From Candidatus Omnitrophota bacterium (GTDB taxonomy: Bacteria; Omnitrophota; Gorgyraeia; Gygaellales; JAQTUX01), in NCBI GenBank assembly GCA_028707125.1, contig JAQTUX010000002.1, forward strand, positions 1-64,000: 64,000 nucleotides of DNA. Direction: 5' to 3'. The notes below the pieces were generated by a model that was not told the origin of the DNA, did no database searches, and was given only the letters and a program-made list of their open reading frames with translations. This document shows, piece after piece, positions 29,319 through 39,298 of the stretch; position 1 is the stretch's first letter; the number at the start of each line of letters is the position of its first letter. The translations under genes and the position numbers were made by a program.

Positions 29319-30178
29319 TGCCTCTTATGCAGGCAGAGGTCCGCGGTCACGTTAATGGCAAAGCTGATGACAAACAGGACTATGCCGACGGCGAACAAGG
29401 CAAAATAATGCTCGCTGCCTACTACCGCCTCGCCCATTTCAGCGGCAATGGTGGCGGTCAAAGTCCTGACCGGCGCTAAAATGCTGTTGGGCATGGCCGC
29501 GGCATTGCCGGTGATCATCATTACCGCCATTGTCTCGCCGATCACCCTGCCTATCCCCAGCATGATCGCCGCGAGTATGCCGCTTGATGCCGCCGGAAGC
29601 ATCACCCGCCATATCGCCTGCCAGTGTGTAGCGCCCAGGGCGAGGGCGCCTTCCTTATATGTCTTCGGCACCGAATACAACGCGTCTTCGGCGATGGAAA
29701 CTATCGTGGGCATGGCCATAAATGCCAGCATTATTGAGCCGGATAAGGCGGTCAGGCCTGTCGGCAGATGAAATACCGCCTTTACCAGGGGGACGAGCGT
29801 TACCATACCGATAAATCCCAGGACAACGCTGGGAATGGCCGCCAATAATTCGATACCCGCCTTAAGCGTCTCTTTGGTCTTTAACGGGGCTATCTCGGCT
29901 ATATAGATCGCGCAGCCCACGCCTATCGGTAGAGAAATTACCGCCGCCCCCAGGGTAACCAGCAAAGAGCCGAGGATCAAAGGCAGTATCCCCAACTGCG
30001 GCGGCTCGGATATCGGATACCAGCTCTTTCCCAGGAGGAATTTAAAAGGGCCTATGGTCTTAAATACCGCCAGCCCTTCCTTGAGCAGGAACAGAAAAAT
30101 CAGCGCCACAAAGAATACCGAAGCCAGGCCGCAGATGAATATAAGTTTTTCAATAAGGGATTCTTTGAACTTGCGCAT
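29315..30178 (-). CDS. pstC: Phosphate ABC transporter permease PstC
   Basis: Inner-membrane permease of 287 residues from the ATG at 30178. The frame could start at 30202, but that lies inside pstS, while AGGA directly precedes the chosen ATG five bases after the pstS stop. Features PIGVGCAIYIAEIAP near 96 and the loop ALALGATHWQAIWRVMLPAA near 186-205. Confidence 0.95.
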   Translation of the reverse strand: MRKFKESLIEKLIFICGLASVFFVALIFLFLLKEGLAVFKTIGPFKFLLGKSWYPISEPPQLGILPLILGSLLVTLGAAVISLPIGVGCAIYIAEIAPLKTKETLKAGIELLAAIPSVVLGFIGMVTLVPLVKAVFHLPTGLTALSGSIMLAFMAMPTIVSIAEDALYSVPKTYKEGALALGATHWQAIWRVMLPAASSGILAAIMLGIGRVIGETMAVMMITGNAAAMPNSILAPVRTLTATIAAEMGEAVVGSEHYFALFAVGIVLFVISFAINVTADLCLHKRQ

Positions 30179-30182
30179 AGTC

Positions 30183-31037
30183 CTATTTTTTAACCGGAAC
30201 AAAATCGGTCTTCAGCACGATCTCCTGGCCTTCTTTTGAAAGAATAAAATCAATAAATTTTTTGACCAGCCCATCCGGCTCTCCGTTAGTGTATATGAAT
30301 AAGGGCCGGGAAATGGGATAGGCGCCGCTCAAAACATTGTCTATCGCGGGCTCAATATATTCCGACTTTTCGTCTTTGGCCACGGCTACCGGCTTTTGCT
30401 TAGGCGAAATATAGCCCATTCCATAATAACCGATGGCGGCGGGATTGCCTGCCACCTCATCGGCGATCGCCTGAGAAGATGAAAGCATCAGCGCCGTAGG
30501 GGCAAATTCCTCTTTGCTGCCAGGGTCGTTCTTCCTTAATACGTGCTCCTTAAAATAAACATGGGTGCCGGAATTGACTTCGCGCGAAAGCACCACTATC
30601 TTCTCATCCCCGCCCCCCACCTGCTTCCAGTTAGTAACCCTGCCGGTAAAGATATCGGCCAGCTGCGCCAGGGTAAGTTTAGCGGCGGGATTAGCCGGAT
30701 TCACTATCACCGCGAGGCCGTCTAATCCGACTTTTATTTCGTTGGGATTGATGCCTTTCTGCCTGGCAAGGGCGATCTCCTTTTCCTTGATATTCCTGGA
30801 ACTCATGGCTATATCGCAGGTGCCGCTTATCAGGCTTGACAGGCCTGTGCCTGAGCCGCCGCCCGTAACCGCCACAAAATCGCCGGCGTTATCCTCCATA
30901 TACTTTTCAGCCCAGGCCTGGCCCAGGTTCACCATCGTATCCGAGCCTTTGACCTGTATGGAATTTTCATCCCTTGCCGCGGACGCGGAAGCCGCGAACA
31001 TGGCCGCGATCAGAACAAATGCCCATGTTTTAAACAT
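30183..31037 (-). CDS. pstS: Phosphate-binding protein PstS
   Basis: Periplasmic phosphate receptor, 284 residues. Signal peptide at 1-20 (ending ASA). Phosphate-contact segments GSDTMVNLGQAW near 30, GGGSGTGLSSL near 59 and SREVNSGTHVYFKEH near 150 are typical. AAGGAGG lies seven bases before the ATG. Preceded by a PHO-box-like site and a TATAAT without a -35. Confidence 0.96.
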   Translation of the reverse strand: MFKTWAFVLIAAMFAASASAARDENSIQVKGSDTMVNLGQAWAEKYMEDNAGDFVAVTGGGSGTGLSSLISGTCDIAMSSRNIKEKEIALARQKGINPNEIKVGLDGLAVIVNPANPAAKLTLAQLADIFTGRVTNWKQVGGGDEKIVVLSREVNSGTHVYFKEHVLRKNDPGSKEEFAPTALMLSSSQAIADEVAGNPAAIGYYGMGYISPKQKPVAVAKDEKSEYIEPAIDNVLSGAYPISRPLFIYTNGEPDGLVKKFIDFILSKEGQEIVLKTDFVPVKK

Positions 31038-31069
31038 ATTTTCCTCCTTATTTTTTGTTTTCTTTATTA

Positions 31070-31123
31070 ATTATATCGTATCTATATTAGATATAGATGA
31101 AGTTAATGTAAAATCTATGTAAA
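31070..31123 (-). promoter_or_regulatory. PHO-box-like promoter of pstS
   Basis: Minus strand TTTACA at 31118-31123 and again at 31107-31112, 11 bp apart, then a weaker TTCATC at 31096-31101. A TATAAT -10 is at 31070-31075 with no -35, as expected of an activator-dependent promoter. The distance from the nearest strong repeat to the -10 is 31 bp, the same as in the site at 31810-31863. Confidence 0.65.
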
Positions 31124-31125
31124 AT

Positions 31126-31779
31126 CTAGAAAACAAGCTTTAGCTTAATTCCCAGCACATTGGCGTCTTTCCACTCCCCTGAACTCCTGCTGCTTTGCAA
31201 TAAATAGTAAACCTCACTTTTTATATTCCCGTTAATGGCAAGGCCAAAACCGGAATACAGCCTGTTCCTGCTTAGCGAGCCGTCATCTAATTCAACGAAG
31301 ATTTCATCCGCCACATAAGGCTGGATCTCAAACTTTGTCAATTTCCAGGGAAACTTTACGGCAAACTTATTACGGTACCTCCAGGTATCAGCTTGATAAT
31401 CGAAATGCCGGTACTCAATGCGGTTACGGTCGTCAAGTTTAAATCCGTATAATTCATATTTTAGCGCCGCGTTCAAATGAGGCCTGTTCTCATCTTTGAA
31501 TTTACCTTTCTTTTTTTCATAGGCCTGCCTGTAGGCGATCCCCAAATCAAGATGCTTGTTCAAGCTGTATATAAAACCCGCGTCATAGTGGTGATAATAG
31601 AAATCACCGGCATCATCTCCCCAGCGGAATTCTTCTTCCAGGGTTATCTTTGACTCTTTGTTAACCTTAAATTCCTGGTTTTCTGTATGCCATATTTGAA
31701 AGTCACCGTCATCATAAGCATAAACCTTTACTGCTAAAACTAAAACCATGCTGGTTATCATAAAAATAACCTTCTTCAT
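31126..31779 (-). CDS. DUF2490-like outer-membrane protein, Pho-linked
   Basis: 217-residue protein from the chosen ATG, with a signal peptide (about 1-21, ending VYA) and then a series of amphipathic strands rich in Tyr, Phe and alternate polar residues (DFYYHHYDAGFIY, IEYRHFDYQADTWRYRNKF) ending in the terminal phenylalanine typical of outer-membrane barrels. It resembles DUF2490. The start at 31779 has GGAGG upstream; the longer frame is not supported by the promoter. Located between phoR and pstS under its own PHO-box-like site, so it may be a porin induced by phosphate limitation. Function unknown. Confidence 0.8.
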   Translation of the reverse strand: MKKVIFMITSMVLVLAVKVYAYDDGDFQIWHTENQEFKVNKESKITLEEEFRWGDDAGDFYYHHYDAGFIYSLNKHLDLGIAYRQAYEKKKGKFKDENRPHLNAALKYELYGFKLDDRNRIEYRHFDYQADTWRYRNKFAVKFPWKLTKFEIQPYVADEIFVELDDGSLSRNRLYSGFGLAINGNIKSEVYYLLQSSRSSGEWKDANVLGIKLKLVF

Positions 31780-31809
31780 ATTCCCCTCCTTTTTTTTAAT
31801 CCTGAAATA

Positions 31810-31863
31810 AGTATACAATGGGCATATTAAATCCGCTTCAAGGAGAAGTAAAATGCAGGTAAA
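31810..31863 (-). promoter_or_regulatory. PHO-box-like promoter of the DUF2490 gene
   Basis: Minus strand TTTACC at 31858-31863 and TTTACT at 31847-31852, 11 bp apart, upstream of TATACT (31810-31815) with no -35. Spacing of box to -10 equals that of the pstS site. Transcription would start near 31803, 24 bp before the chosen ATG. Confidence 0.6.
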
Positions 31864-31875
31864 ATGTTTTTGGAG

Positions 31876-32976
31876 TTATTCAGGAAGGGAAAAATGGAAT
31901 TTTGAGCCCAGGCCTTCGGTGCTTTCCACGCCGACTGAACCGCCGTGGAGCTCAACAATGTGTTTAACGATAGAAAGCCCGAGGCCGGTCCCGCCGAGTT
32001 CGCGGGAGCGGGCTTTATCTACGCGGTAGAAACGTTCAAAAATACGGGGGGCATCTTTCGCGGGGATGCCGATCCCGGAATCCTCCACGAATATTTTTAT
32101 TTCGCCGCCTGAATACCGGCTGTATATTTTAACCGTGCCGTCCTGCCGGTTGAATTTGATCGCGTTGTCAATAAGGTTAGTCATGACCTGGCTGATCTTA
32201 CCTTCATCCGCCTTGATTAATAAATCCGGAGGCAGATCATTGACGGCTGAAACAGATCTTTTCTTCAAGTGAGATTTGAAACCCGCCAATATGTCGTCGG
32301 CAAGTTTCCTGATATTCACTTCCTTTTTCTCAAGCGCCGCTGCCTTTGATTCCAGATAAGACAAATCCAGCAGGTCATTGACTAAACTATCCAGGCGGTC
32401 GGTGTGATCCTGAATAATCCGCAGGAAATGCCGGCTGTTTTCTTTATCCTCTAACGCGCCTTCAAGGAGCGTCTCCACAAAGCCCTTTATGGAAGTGAGC
32501 GGCGTCTTTAATTCGTGCGATACATTGGCTACAAAATCAGAGCGCACCTGTTCTAATTTCCTTATCTCGGTAATGTCGTGTATGACTATCAGGCAGCCGC
32601 TTACCCTGCCGTTCTCAAGTATGGGCGAAGCGTTAACCTGGAATATCCGCTGAACAGGCCAGACAAGATCAAGTTCCTGAGAAATAAAATCCCCGTTTTT
32701 TAATACCTTCTGCATGACCTCTACGATGTCGTTATTGCGGACCGCCTCTAAAAAAAATCTGCCTTCGCTTTCTCTCTTCAGGATGCCGAATATCTTCTCC
32801 GCCGAAGAATTAATGGAAACTATCCTTGTGTCCCTGTTGACTATAATTACCCCCTCTACCATGCTCTCCAGCACAGTCCGGATAGAATTATACCGCGCCT
32901 CCAGCTTGTTCATCTCCTTAGAGGCGTGATCCAGTTCCTCTTTTAATTTTCTTATCCTGGCCCTGTCCCCGAACAT
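31876..32976 (-). CDS. phoR: Soluble PhoR-like sensor histidine kinase
   Basis: 366-residue kinase paired with PhoB. A coiled coil (1-32) leads into a PAS domain (about 33-138), then HisKA with the phosphorylated His154 in SHELKTPLTS, and an HATPase domain with N-box near 265 (NLIDNAIKFNR), G1 VEDSGIGIP and G2 GGTGLGLSI. There is no transmembrane segment, unlike most PhoR proteins, and the start is fixed by the phoB stop 3 bp upstream. It must sense the transporter state from the cytoplasm. Confidence 0.92.
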   Translation of the reverse strand: MFGDRARIRKLKEELDHASKEMNKLEARYNSIRTVLESMVEGVIIVNRDTRIVSINSSAEKIFGILKRESEGRFFLEAVRNNDIVEVMQKVLKNGDFISQELDLVWPVQRIFQVNASPILENGRVSGCLIVIHDITEIRKLEQVRSDFVANVSHELKTPLTSIKGFVETLLEGALEDKENSRHFLRIIQDHTDRLDSLVNDLLDLSYLESKAAALEKKEVNIRKLADDILAGFKSHLKKRSVSAVNDLPPDLLIKADEGKISQVMTNLIDNAIKFNRQDGTVKIYSRYSGGEIKIFVEDSGIGIPAKDAPRIFERFYRVDKARSRELGGTGLGLSIVKHIVELHGGSVGVESTEGLGSKFHFSLPE

Positions 32977-32979
32977 AAC

Positions 32980-33672
32980 TTACTCCTCCGCCTCAAACCT
33001 GTAGCCGTAATTTTTCACGGTAATGATCCGCCTTGCCTCAGTTCTTAATTTCGCGCGCAAAGTCCTGATATGCACATCCACGGTGCGGGTCTGGATTTCA
33101 ATCGCGTGGTCAAACCCCCAGATGGTATCCAGCAGATAATCGCGCGATAAGACCCTGCCTTTGGCCTTGATCAGCGTCTTCAATAATTCAAATTCTTTGG
33201 CAGTAAGCGCTGCCGTCCTGCCTTTGACAGAAACCAGGATCTTGGAAAAATCCATGGTCAAACCCCCTATCTTGAGCACTTCCGGCAGATTCCCTTTATC
33301 CTGCACCCTGCGCAGGACCGCTTTCACCCGGGCTATTAACTCCCTGGGACTGAACGGCTTGGTGATGTAGTCGTCAGCGCCTAATTCCAAACCCAGGATC
33401 TTATCCGCCTCCTGGGCCTTAGCAGTCAGCATAACTATAGGAATTATGGCGGTCCTGCCTTCCTTCTTCAATATCTTGCAAACCTCTAAGCCGTCTATTC
33501 CCGGCAGCATTAAATCCAAAATGATCAGATCCGGGTGCTCTCTCCTGGCTAAACTTAATGCGGCTTCGCCGTCATAGCAGGAAAGCGTCCTGAAGCCATC
33601 CTTTTTGAGATTATAGTCAAGCATCTTGACTATATCTCTTTCGTCCTCTACTATCAATATCTTTTCTTTCAT
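32980..33672 (-). CDS. phoB: Phosphate response regulator PhoB
   Basis: 230-residue response regulator: receiver domain with acidic pocket E9/D10 and phosphorylation site D53 (LILDLMLPG), Lys near 105, then an OmpR-type winged helix (about 130-228) ending RTVDVHIRTLRAKL...VKNYGYRFE. Expected to bind the PHO-box-like repeats upstream of pstS and the DUF2490 gene. First gene of the phosphate module. Confidence 0.95.
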   Translation of the reverse strand: MKEKILIVEDERDIVKMLDYNLKKDGFRTLSCYDGEAALSLARREHPDLIILDLMLPGIDGLEVCKILKKEGRTAIIPIVMLTAKAQEADKILGLELGADDYITKPFSPRELIARVKAVLRRVQDKGNLPEVLKIGGLTMDFSKILVSVKGRTAALTAKEFELLKTLIKAKGRVLSRDYLLDTIWGFDHAIEIQTRTVDVHIRTLRAKLRTEARRIITVKNYGYRFEAEE

Positions 33673-33700
33673 TCCGTCTTAACTCCTTTATGGCGCTGAT

Positions 33701-35137
33701 TTAACCGCGGCCCTCTATGTATCTGCTTAAATACCCGCCTGTCAGAGAGTCAATGCGGGCAGTCAGCTCATCTATCCTGAGCATCAAATCATCAAATGAG
33801 GCGTCCCGCGAACCGGGGACGCCGGTCAGCTTATTCTGAAGCCGCCTTCGCTCAAAATACAGCCGGTCCAGATCCTCCAATATATCATTCCTTAACTCTA
33901 CCATAAGGCGCGACCGCACGTCAATGGATGTCTGGTGCTCATTATAGATCCAGTCACCCAGGTCCCAGGCAAGATTTACATCCCAGCCGTCAGTGCGGTC
34001 CCTGGGCCCGGATATTATGTAATCCTTGGTCGCGCTGGTATAGATCTCATATGTATCGCTTATTGAGCGGTCATAGCCGATGCTCATTGTGGGCAAGAAG
34101 GCGCGCTTCGCGGCTTTCCTGCGCCAATGAGTTATCTTGGCTGGGCTGACCTCCGCGTACTCTATGGCAGCCCTGTGCAGCTGCTCTATTGTCGGCTCTA
34201 TTCCAAACACTTTCAGGCGCTCAAACATAACACTGTTACCAACCACGCTGCCGGTCTGCGCCTGCTGTTCGTAGATACCCTGCCTGTCTATAACAAAATA
34301 CTCCCTCACGGCCGAGTTAAAGGCAAGGCCTTTTATTTCATAAAACTCCCTGCCGCTGTCTACCTGTTCAACCGCGTTGTTCGCGTGCCAGAATTTATAA
34401 ACCGTGTTCCTGCCGGAAACATACAGGCATTGATCATCGCCTGAAGGCGCGATGCCCGTTATCTCCATTCCGCTGAGAATAGCGACTTTACTTATTAAAA
34501 TACCGCTGCCTGTGAACTCCAGAGTGTAAAGCCCTGACCTGCTGCCAAGCGCCAGCCCCGCCTCATCGCCGCCTATAAAACCCAGCGCGTTGACCTCTCC
34601 GGGAAGCATTTCTTCCGTGTCCCCGGAGGGTTCGTCGGAGTCCGCCTCTTCATCGGGGCGGTTTATGCCTCCCAGAAAGATCCTCTCCCAGGACCTGCCG
34701 TCATCCTTTGAAACAAACAAACCTTCTTCCGATACGGCATAAACATATTCACCGGCAACAACCGCCTTAAATACCTCTCCCCTAAGGCCGCCGTAAGCCC
34801 TTACCCAGTTCTTGCCTGAATTATGGCTTATATATAAACCGTTCTTTGTGCCGGCGAATATAAGGTTGGCTTTTAATGCCGCGGATAGCGTATCGCCTTT
34901 GTCTTCGGTAAAATAATGAAATATCTTCTTGAACGCGGCTCCGCTGTCATCGCTGAAATATAACCCCTCGGCAGTGGCAGCCGCTATTAGATCGCCCGTT
35001 CCTCCTCCGAATATGACCTGGTTTATATCCTTGCTGTTGACCTGAGACGCGAGCGAATCCTGCCATTTGACATCAGCGCAAAAGGCCGTGCCGGACAACA
35101 GGAGAAAAGATATTACCGCGGCAACGCAGCTCTTCAT
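33701..35137 (-). CDS. Secreted propeller-like protein with helical C-terminal part
   Basis: 478 residues from the ATG at 35137, which has GGGGAG five bases upstream and a good signal peptide (ending TAFCAD). Residues about 25-300 contain repeats of the sialidase/photosystem-stability type (YFSDDSGAAFKKIF, YISHNSGKNWVRAY, FVSKDDGRSWERIF), i.e. a beta-propeller. Residues about 310-478 are different: an IEQLHRAAIEYAEVSPAKI helix, strand-like segments with WDLGDW, and a long helix rich in Arg, Glu and Leu, similar to parts of outer-membrane efflux (TolC-like) proteins. Cellular role unknown; upstream of phoB and downstream of gap. Confidence 0.72.
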   Translation of the reverse strand: MKSCVAAVISFLLLSGTAFCADVKWQDSLASQVNSKDINQVIFGGGTGDLIAAATAEGLYFSDDSGAAFKKIFHYFTEDKGDTLSAALKANLIFAGTKNGLYISHNSGKNWVRAYGGLRGEVFKAVVAGEYVYAVSEEGLFVSKDDGRSWERIFLGGINRPDEEADSDEPSGDTEEMLPGEVNALGFIGGDEAGLALGSRSGLYTLEFTGSGILISKVAILSGMEITGIAPSGDDQCLYVSGRNTVYKFWHANNAVEQVDSGREFYEIKGLAFNSAVREYFVIDRQGIYEQQAQTGSVVGNSVMFERLKVFGIEPTIEQLHRAAIEYAEVSPAKITHWRRKAAKRAFLPTMSIGYDRSISDTYEIYTSATKDYIISGPRDRTDGWDVNLAWDLGDWIYNEHQTSIDVRSRLMVELRNDILEDLDRLYFERRRLQNKLTGVPGSRDASFDDLMLRIDELTARIDSLTGGYLSRYIEGRG

Positions 35138-35239
35138 AACAACTCCCCTCGTTTTATGACCGCCCCTTATTAAACAAAATGGGGCAGGCGGCCTTTCGGC
35201 TTCCTGTCCCATTGTTTGAAACTGATGCGGTTAACCTTA

Positions 35240-36265
<1,026 letters not shown>

Positions 36266-37264
36266 TTATAGTTTTATTTTCCTGAGATATCCTGCCGCCA
36301 GCTCCGGCGGCGTAGGAACTATGTAAAAGCCGGTCCCCCATTCAAAACCGGCAACGCGCGTAAGTTTAGGCATGATCTCTATATGCCAATGATAGCTCTC
36401 GCTTCCACTCTCGCCTAAAGGAGAGGTATGTATGATAAAGTTGTACGACGGATCGGATAAGACATTTTTGATCTTCAGCAATGTTTCTTTCAACACCGCG
36501 GCAAGCGCCTCTTTCTCGCCGTTATCTATAGAGTGGAAATGGCCCGAATGTTTCTTCGGCACGATCCAGGCCTCAAAGGCGAACCTGGAGACAAAAGGGC
36601 AAAAGGCGATAAACCTGTCCGTCTCAAGGATTATCCTTTCCTCCTCCTCCTGTTCCTGCTGGATTATGTCGCAGAATATGCATCTATCGCGAAATCCAAA
36701 ATAATCAGCCGAACCGCTAAGCTCTTCCATCACGTTCTTAGGCACCATAGGCAGGGCGATAAGCTGAGAATGAGGGTGCTCCAAAGACGCGCCGGCAGAA
36801 GGGCCGTAATTTTTAAATATAAGTATATATTTGAAACGCTTGTCTTTTTTGAGGTCCAGGCAGCGGCTGCAGTATTTGTCTATAACATCCCTTATCTGCG
36901 GGACATCCAGGTCTGAGAGCTCCTTATGGTGGTCGGGCGACTCTATAATGATCTCATGCGCCCCTACGCCGGCAGTCATATCAAACACCCCTACGCCGGA
37001 CCTCTCTAAATCACCCTCTATGCGCAGGGCGGGAAATTTATTAGGCACAACCCTCACCGACCAGCCGGGAGTATTGGGCTTTGTATGCGGCTGCCGCACG
37101 GCTTCGATCTCGGGAGGCGTCAGGCCCTCATTGCCGCTGCAGAAAGGGCACTCGCCCTTCTTCCATTCGTGGGCCTCCCTCTCAAAATCGCCGGGCCCCA
37201 TAGGGCGCTCAACGTTGGTAATGACCCACCTGCCTATGACAGGGTCCCTTCTTAACTCACCCAT
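36266..37264 (-). CDS. galT: Galactose-1-phosphate uridylyltransferase family protein
   Basis: 332-residue GalT-family nucleotidyltransferase. Zinc cysteines in CPFCSGNE near 40, active-site HPH at 163-165 in LEHPHSQLIALP, second zinc-type RCIFCDII near 196, and HWHIEIMPKL near 298. All catalytic residues are present. Starts 1 bp after the end of a second galT paralogue. Some relatives act on other sugar phosphates or as ADP-sulphurylase-like enzymes, so substrate is not certain. Confidence 0.92.
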   Translation of the reverse strand: MGELRRDPVIGRWVITNVERPMGPGDFEREAHEWKKGECPFCSGNEGLTPPEIEAVRQPHTKPNTPGWSVRVVPNKFPALRIEGDLERSGVGVFDMTAGVGAHEIIIESPDHHKELSDLDVPQIRDVIDKYCSRCLDLKKDKRFKYILIFKNYGPSAGASLEHPHSQLIALPMVPKNVMEELSGSADYFGFRDRCIFCDIIQQEQEEEERIILETDRFIAFCPFVSRFAFEAWIVPKKHSGHFHSIDNGEKEALAAVLKETLLKIKNVLSDPSYNFIIHTSPLGESGSESYHWHIEIMPKLTRVAGFEWGTGFYIVPTPPELAAGYLRKIKL

Positions 37265-38287
37265 CTATATCTTTATCCCCTTCAAAAATTTAGTCGCGTC
37301 TTCAGGCGCCAGCGGGCAGATATAAAAACCTGTGCCCCACTCAAAACCCGCCACCCTGGTCAAACGCGGCATGATCTCTATGTGCCAGTGGAAATCGCTG
37401 TCTATGGTCTTCCAGTAACCCGCCTTCTGCCTCCTGAAAGGCGCGCTATGTATGATATAATTATAGGGCGGGTTGTCCAGCCCGATATTCAACTTCTGCA
37501 GCACCTGCTTTATCATCAACGCCAGATATTTTCTGTTCTGCGGTTCTATGCTCGCGAAATCAGCGGAATGTTTCTTAGGGAGTATCCAGACCTCAAAAGG
37601 GAACCTTGAGGCAAACGGGCTTATGGCCACAAATCCGTCAAGGTCAAGTATGACCCTTTCGCCGGAATCCAGTTCCTGCTTTATCAGATCGCAGAAAACA
37701 CAACGCTCGCGGTATTCAAAATATTTCCGCGCGCCAACCAGCTTTTCCTTCACCCTCTTGGGTGTAACCGGCGTGGCGATCAGCTGAGAACGCGAGTGTT
37801 TGATCCTGCCGCCGCCGGATGCCCAGCCGTAATTTTTAAAAACAAGGACGTATTTAAACCTTTCGTCTTTCTCCAGGTCGTTTATGCGGCTGATGTAAGT
37901 ATTGATGACCTCCTCTATGAGCTCCGGGGGCAGATCAGCCATATTGGCTATATGCGCGTTTGTCTCTATCACGACTTCGTGCGCCCCGATCCCGTTCATA
38001 AGGTCATACAGGCCGTGGCCGCGCCTCTCTATCCCGTCTTTGACCTCAAGAAAAGGGGCGATGCTGGAGACCACCCTCACGCGCCAGCCGGGGCTGTTCG
38101 GTTTTGTCTCTCCCGCGCGGACGGCGTATATTTCAGGAGGGGTCATTGCCTCCCTGCCTTCACAAAAAGGGCATTCGCCTTCCGACGGCGCCTCTGTGGC
38201 AGGCGCGAATGAGTCCGGCCTCTTCTTTCTTTCGGTGGCAATAATAACCCAGCGTCCTATTATGGGGTCTTTCCTTAATTCAGGCAT
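37265..38287 (-). CDS. GalT paralogue with altered active site
   Basis: 340-residue paralogue of the adjacent galT, sharing CPFCEGRE near 38, RCVFCDLI near 196, and HWHIEIMPRL near 300. The active-site triad that should be HPH reads HSR at 164-166 (codons CAC TCG CGT), so the histidine that carries the uridylyl group in GalT is replaced by arginine. The frame is otherwise intact and well conserved. It may be inactive or have a changed reaction, or work with its neighbour. Confidence 0.88.
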   Translation of the reverse strand: MPELRKDPIIGRWVIIATERKKRPDSFAPATEAPSEGECPFCEGREAMTPPEIYAVRAGETKPNSPGWRVRVVSSIAPFLEVKDGIERRGHGLYDLMNGIGAHEVVIETNAHIANMADLPPELIEEVINTYISRINDLEKDERFKYVLVFKNYGWASGGGRIKHSRSQLIATPVTPKRVKEKLVGARKYFEYRERCVFCDLIKQELDSGERVILDLDGFVAISPFASRFPFEVWILPKKHSADFASIEPQNRKYLALMIKQVLQKLNIGLDNPPYNYIIHSAPFRRQKAGYWKTIDSDFHWHIEIMPRLTRVAGFEWGTGFYICPLAPEDATKFLKGIKI

Positions 38288-38344
38288 CTTTCAGGGAATT
38301 ATATTTTTAAAGAATTGGAAGTTTTATTATAACATCCTTATATC

Positions 38345-39292
38345 TTATTGCAACAGATTTCTCCCGCCCAGGACTTCACCGGGGGACATCTTATGCCCGG
38401 CAATGAACTCCCGCGCGCTCATCGATCTGGCCCCTTCTAATTGCAATTCCTGGATGATAACCGCGCCTGAGCCCGCCTTGACCGTGATGCCGCTTTTGCC
38501 GACACTGACAACTTCTGCCGGTCCGGCCCCCTTAAAGTCATTTTCCGACAAGGCGGCCTTCAATATCTTCAGATTCTTACCTATATAATATGTGAAGGCG
38601 CAGGGCCAGCCGGCCAGGCCGCGGACCAGATCATGTATCTGAAGCGCGCCGCATGACCAGTCTATCAACCCGTCTTCTTTCTTCAGCTTAGGGGCGAAGG
38701 TCGCCTCTTTCTCGTTTTGCTTTATCAGGCTGAATCCGCCTTTATCTATGCTTTCGATCGCCTCGATCAATCTCCTGCTTCCCAGCGAAGATAATTTGCC
38801 CGCGAGCGTTACGGCGTTATCATCCGGGCTGATCGCGGTCTCGTCTTTCAGCAGGATGTCTCCCGCGTCCATCTTCTCGTTCATGCGGATAATGGACACC
38901 CCTGTCTTCTTCTCTCCGCTTATTATCGCCCGGTTTATGGGCGCCGCGCCCCTGTATTTAGGTAAAAGCGAGGCATGGAGATTTATAGAAAATGTTTTGG
39001 GTATATCAAGTATCGGCTTAGGTATTATCTTGCCGTAGGAAACTACCACAAACAAATCCGCCTGCCTCTCCTTAAGCGCCCGCAGGCACTTTTTGTCCAA
39101 CGCGGCCGGCTGATAAACTTCGATACCCTTGCTCACAGCCAGTTCTTTTACCGGCGTAGCAGAGACCTTCAGGCCCCTGCCCTTAGCCCTGTCAGGCTGG
39201 GTCACCACAAGCGCGACCTTATGCCGGCTCTCCAGTATCGCCTGAAGCGGCTTGACCGCGAATTCCGAGCTTCCGAAAAATACAATGTCCAT
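38345..39292 (-). CDS. fmt: Methionyl-tRNA formyltransferase
   Basis: Formylates initiator Met-tRNA. 315 residues with catalytic NLHASLLPKYRGAAPI near 106-121, the formyl-tetrahydrofolate site with TGVSIIRMNEKMDAGDIL near 131-148, and a C-terminal OB-type domain from about 205. Downstream of priA by 6 bp. Confidence 0.97.
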   Translation of the reverse strand: MDIVFFGSSEFAVKPLQAILESRHKVALVVTQPDRAKGRGLKVSATPVKELAVSKGIEVYQPAALDKKCLRALKERQADLFVVVSYGKIIPKPILDIPKTFSINLHASLLPKYRGAAPINRAIISGEKKTGVSIIRMNEKMDAGDILLKDETAISPDDNAVTLAGKLSSLGSRRLIEAIESIDKGGFSLIKQNEKEATFAPKLKKEDGLIDWSCGALQIHDLVRGLAGWPCAFTYYIGKNLKILKAALSENDFKGAGPAEVVSVGKSGITVKAGSGAVIIQELQLEGARSMSAREFIAGHKMSPGEVLGGRNLLQ

Positions 39293-39298
39293 ACAACC

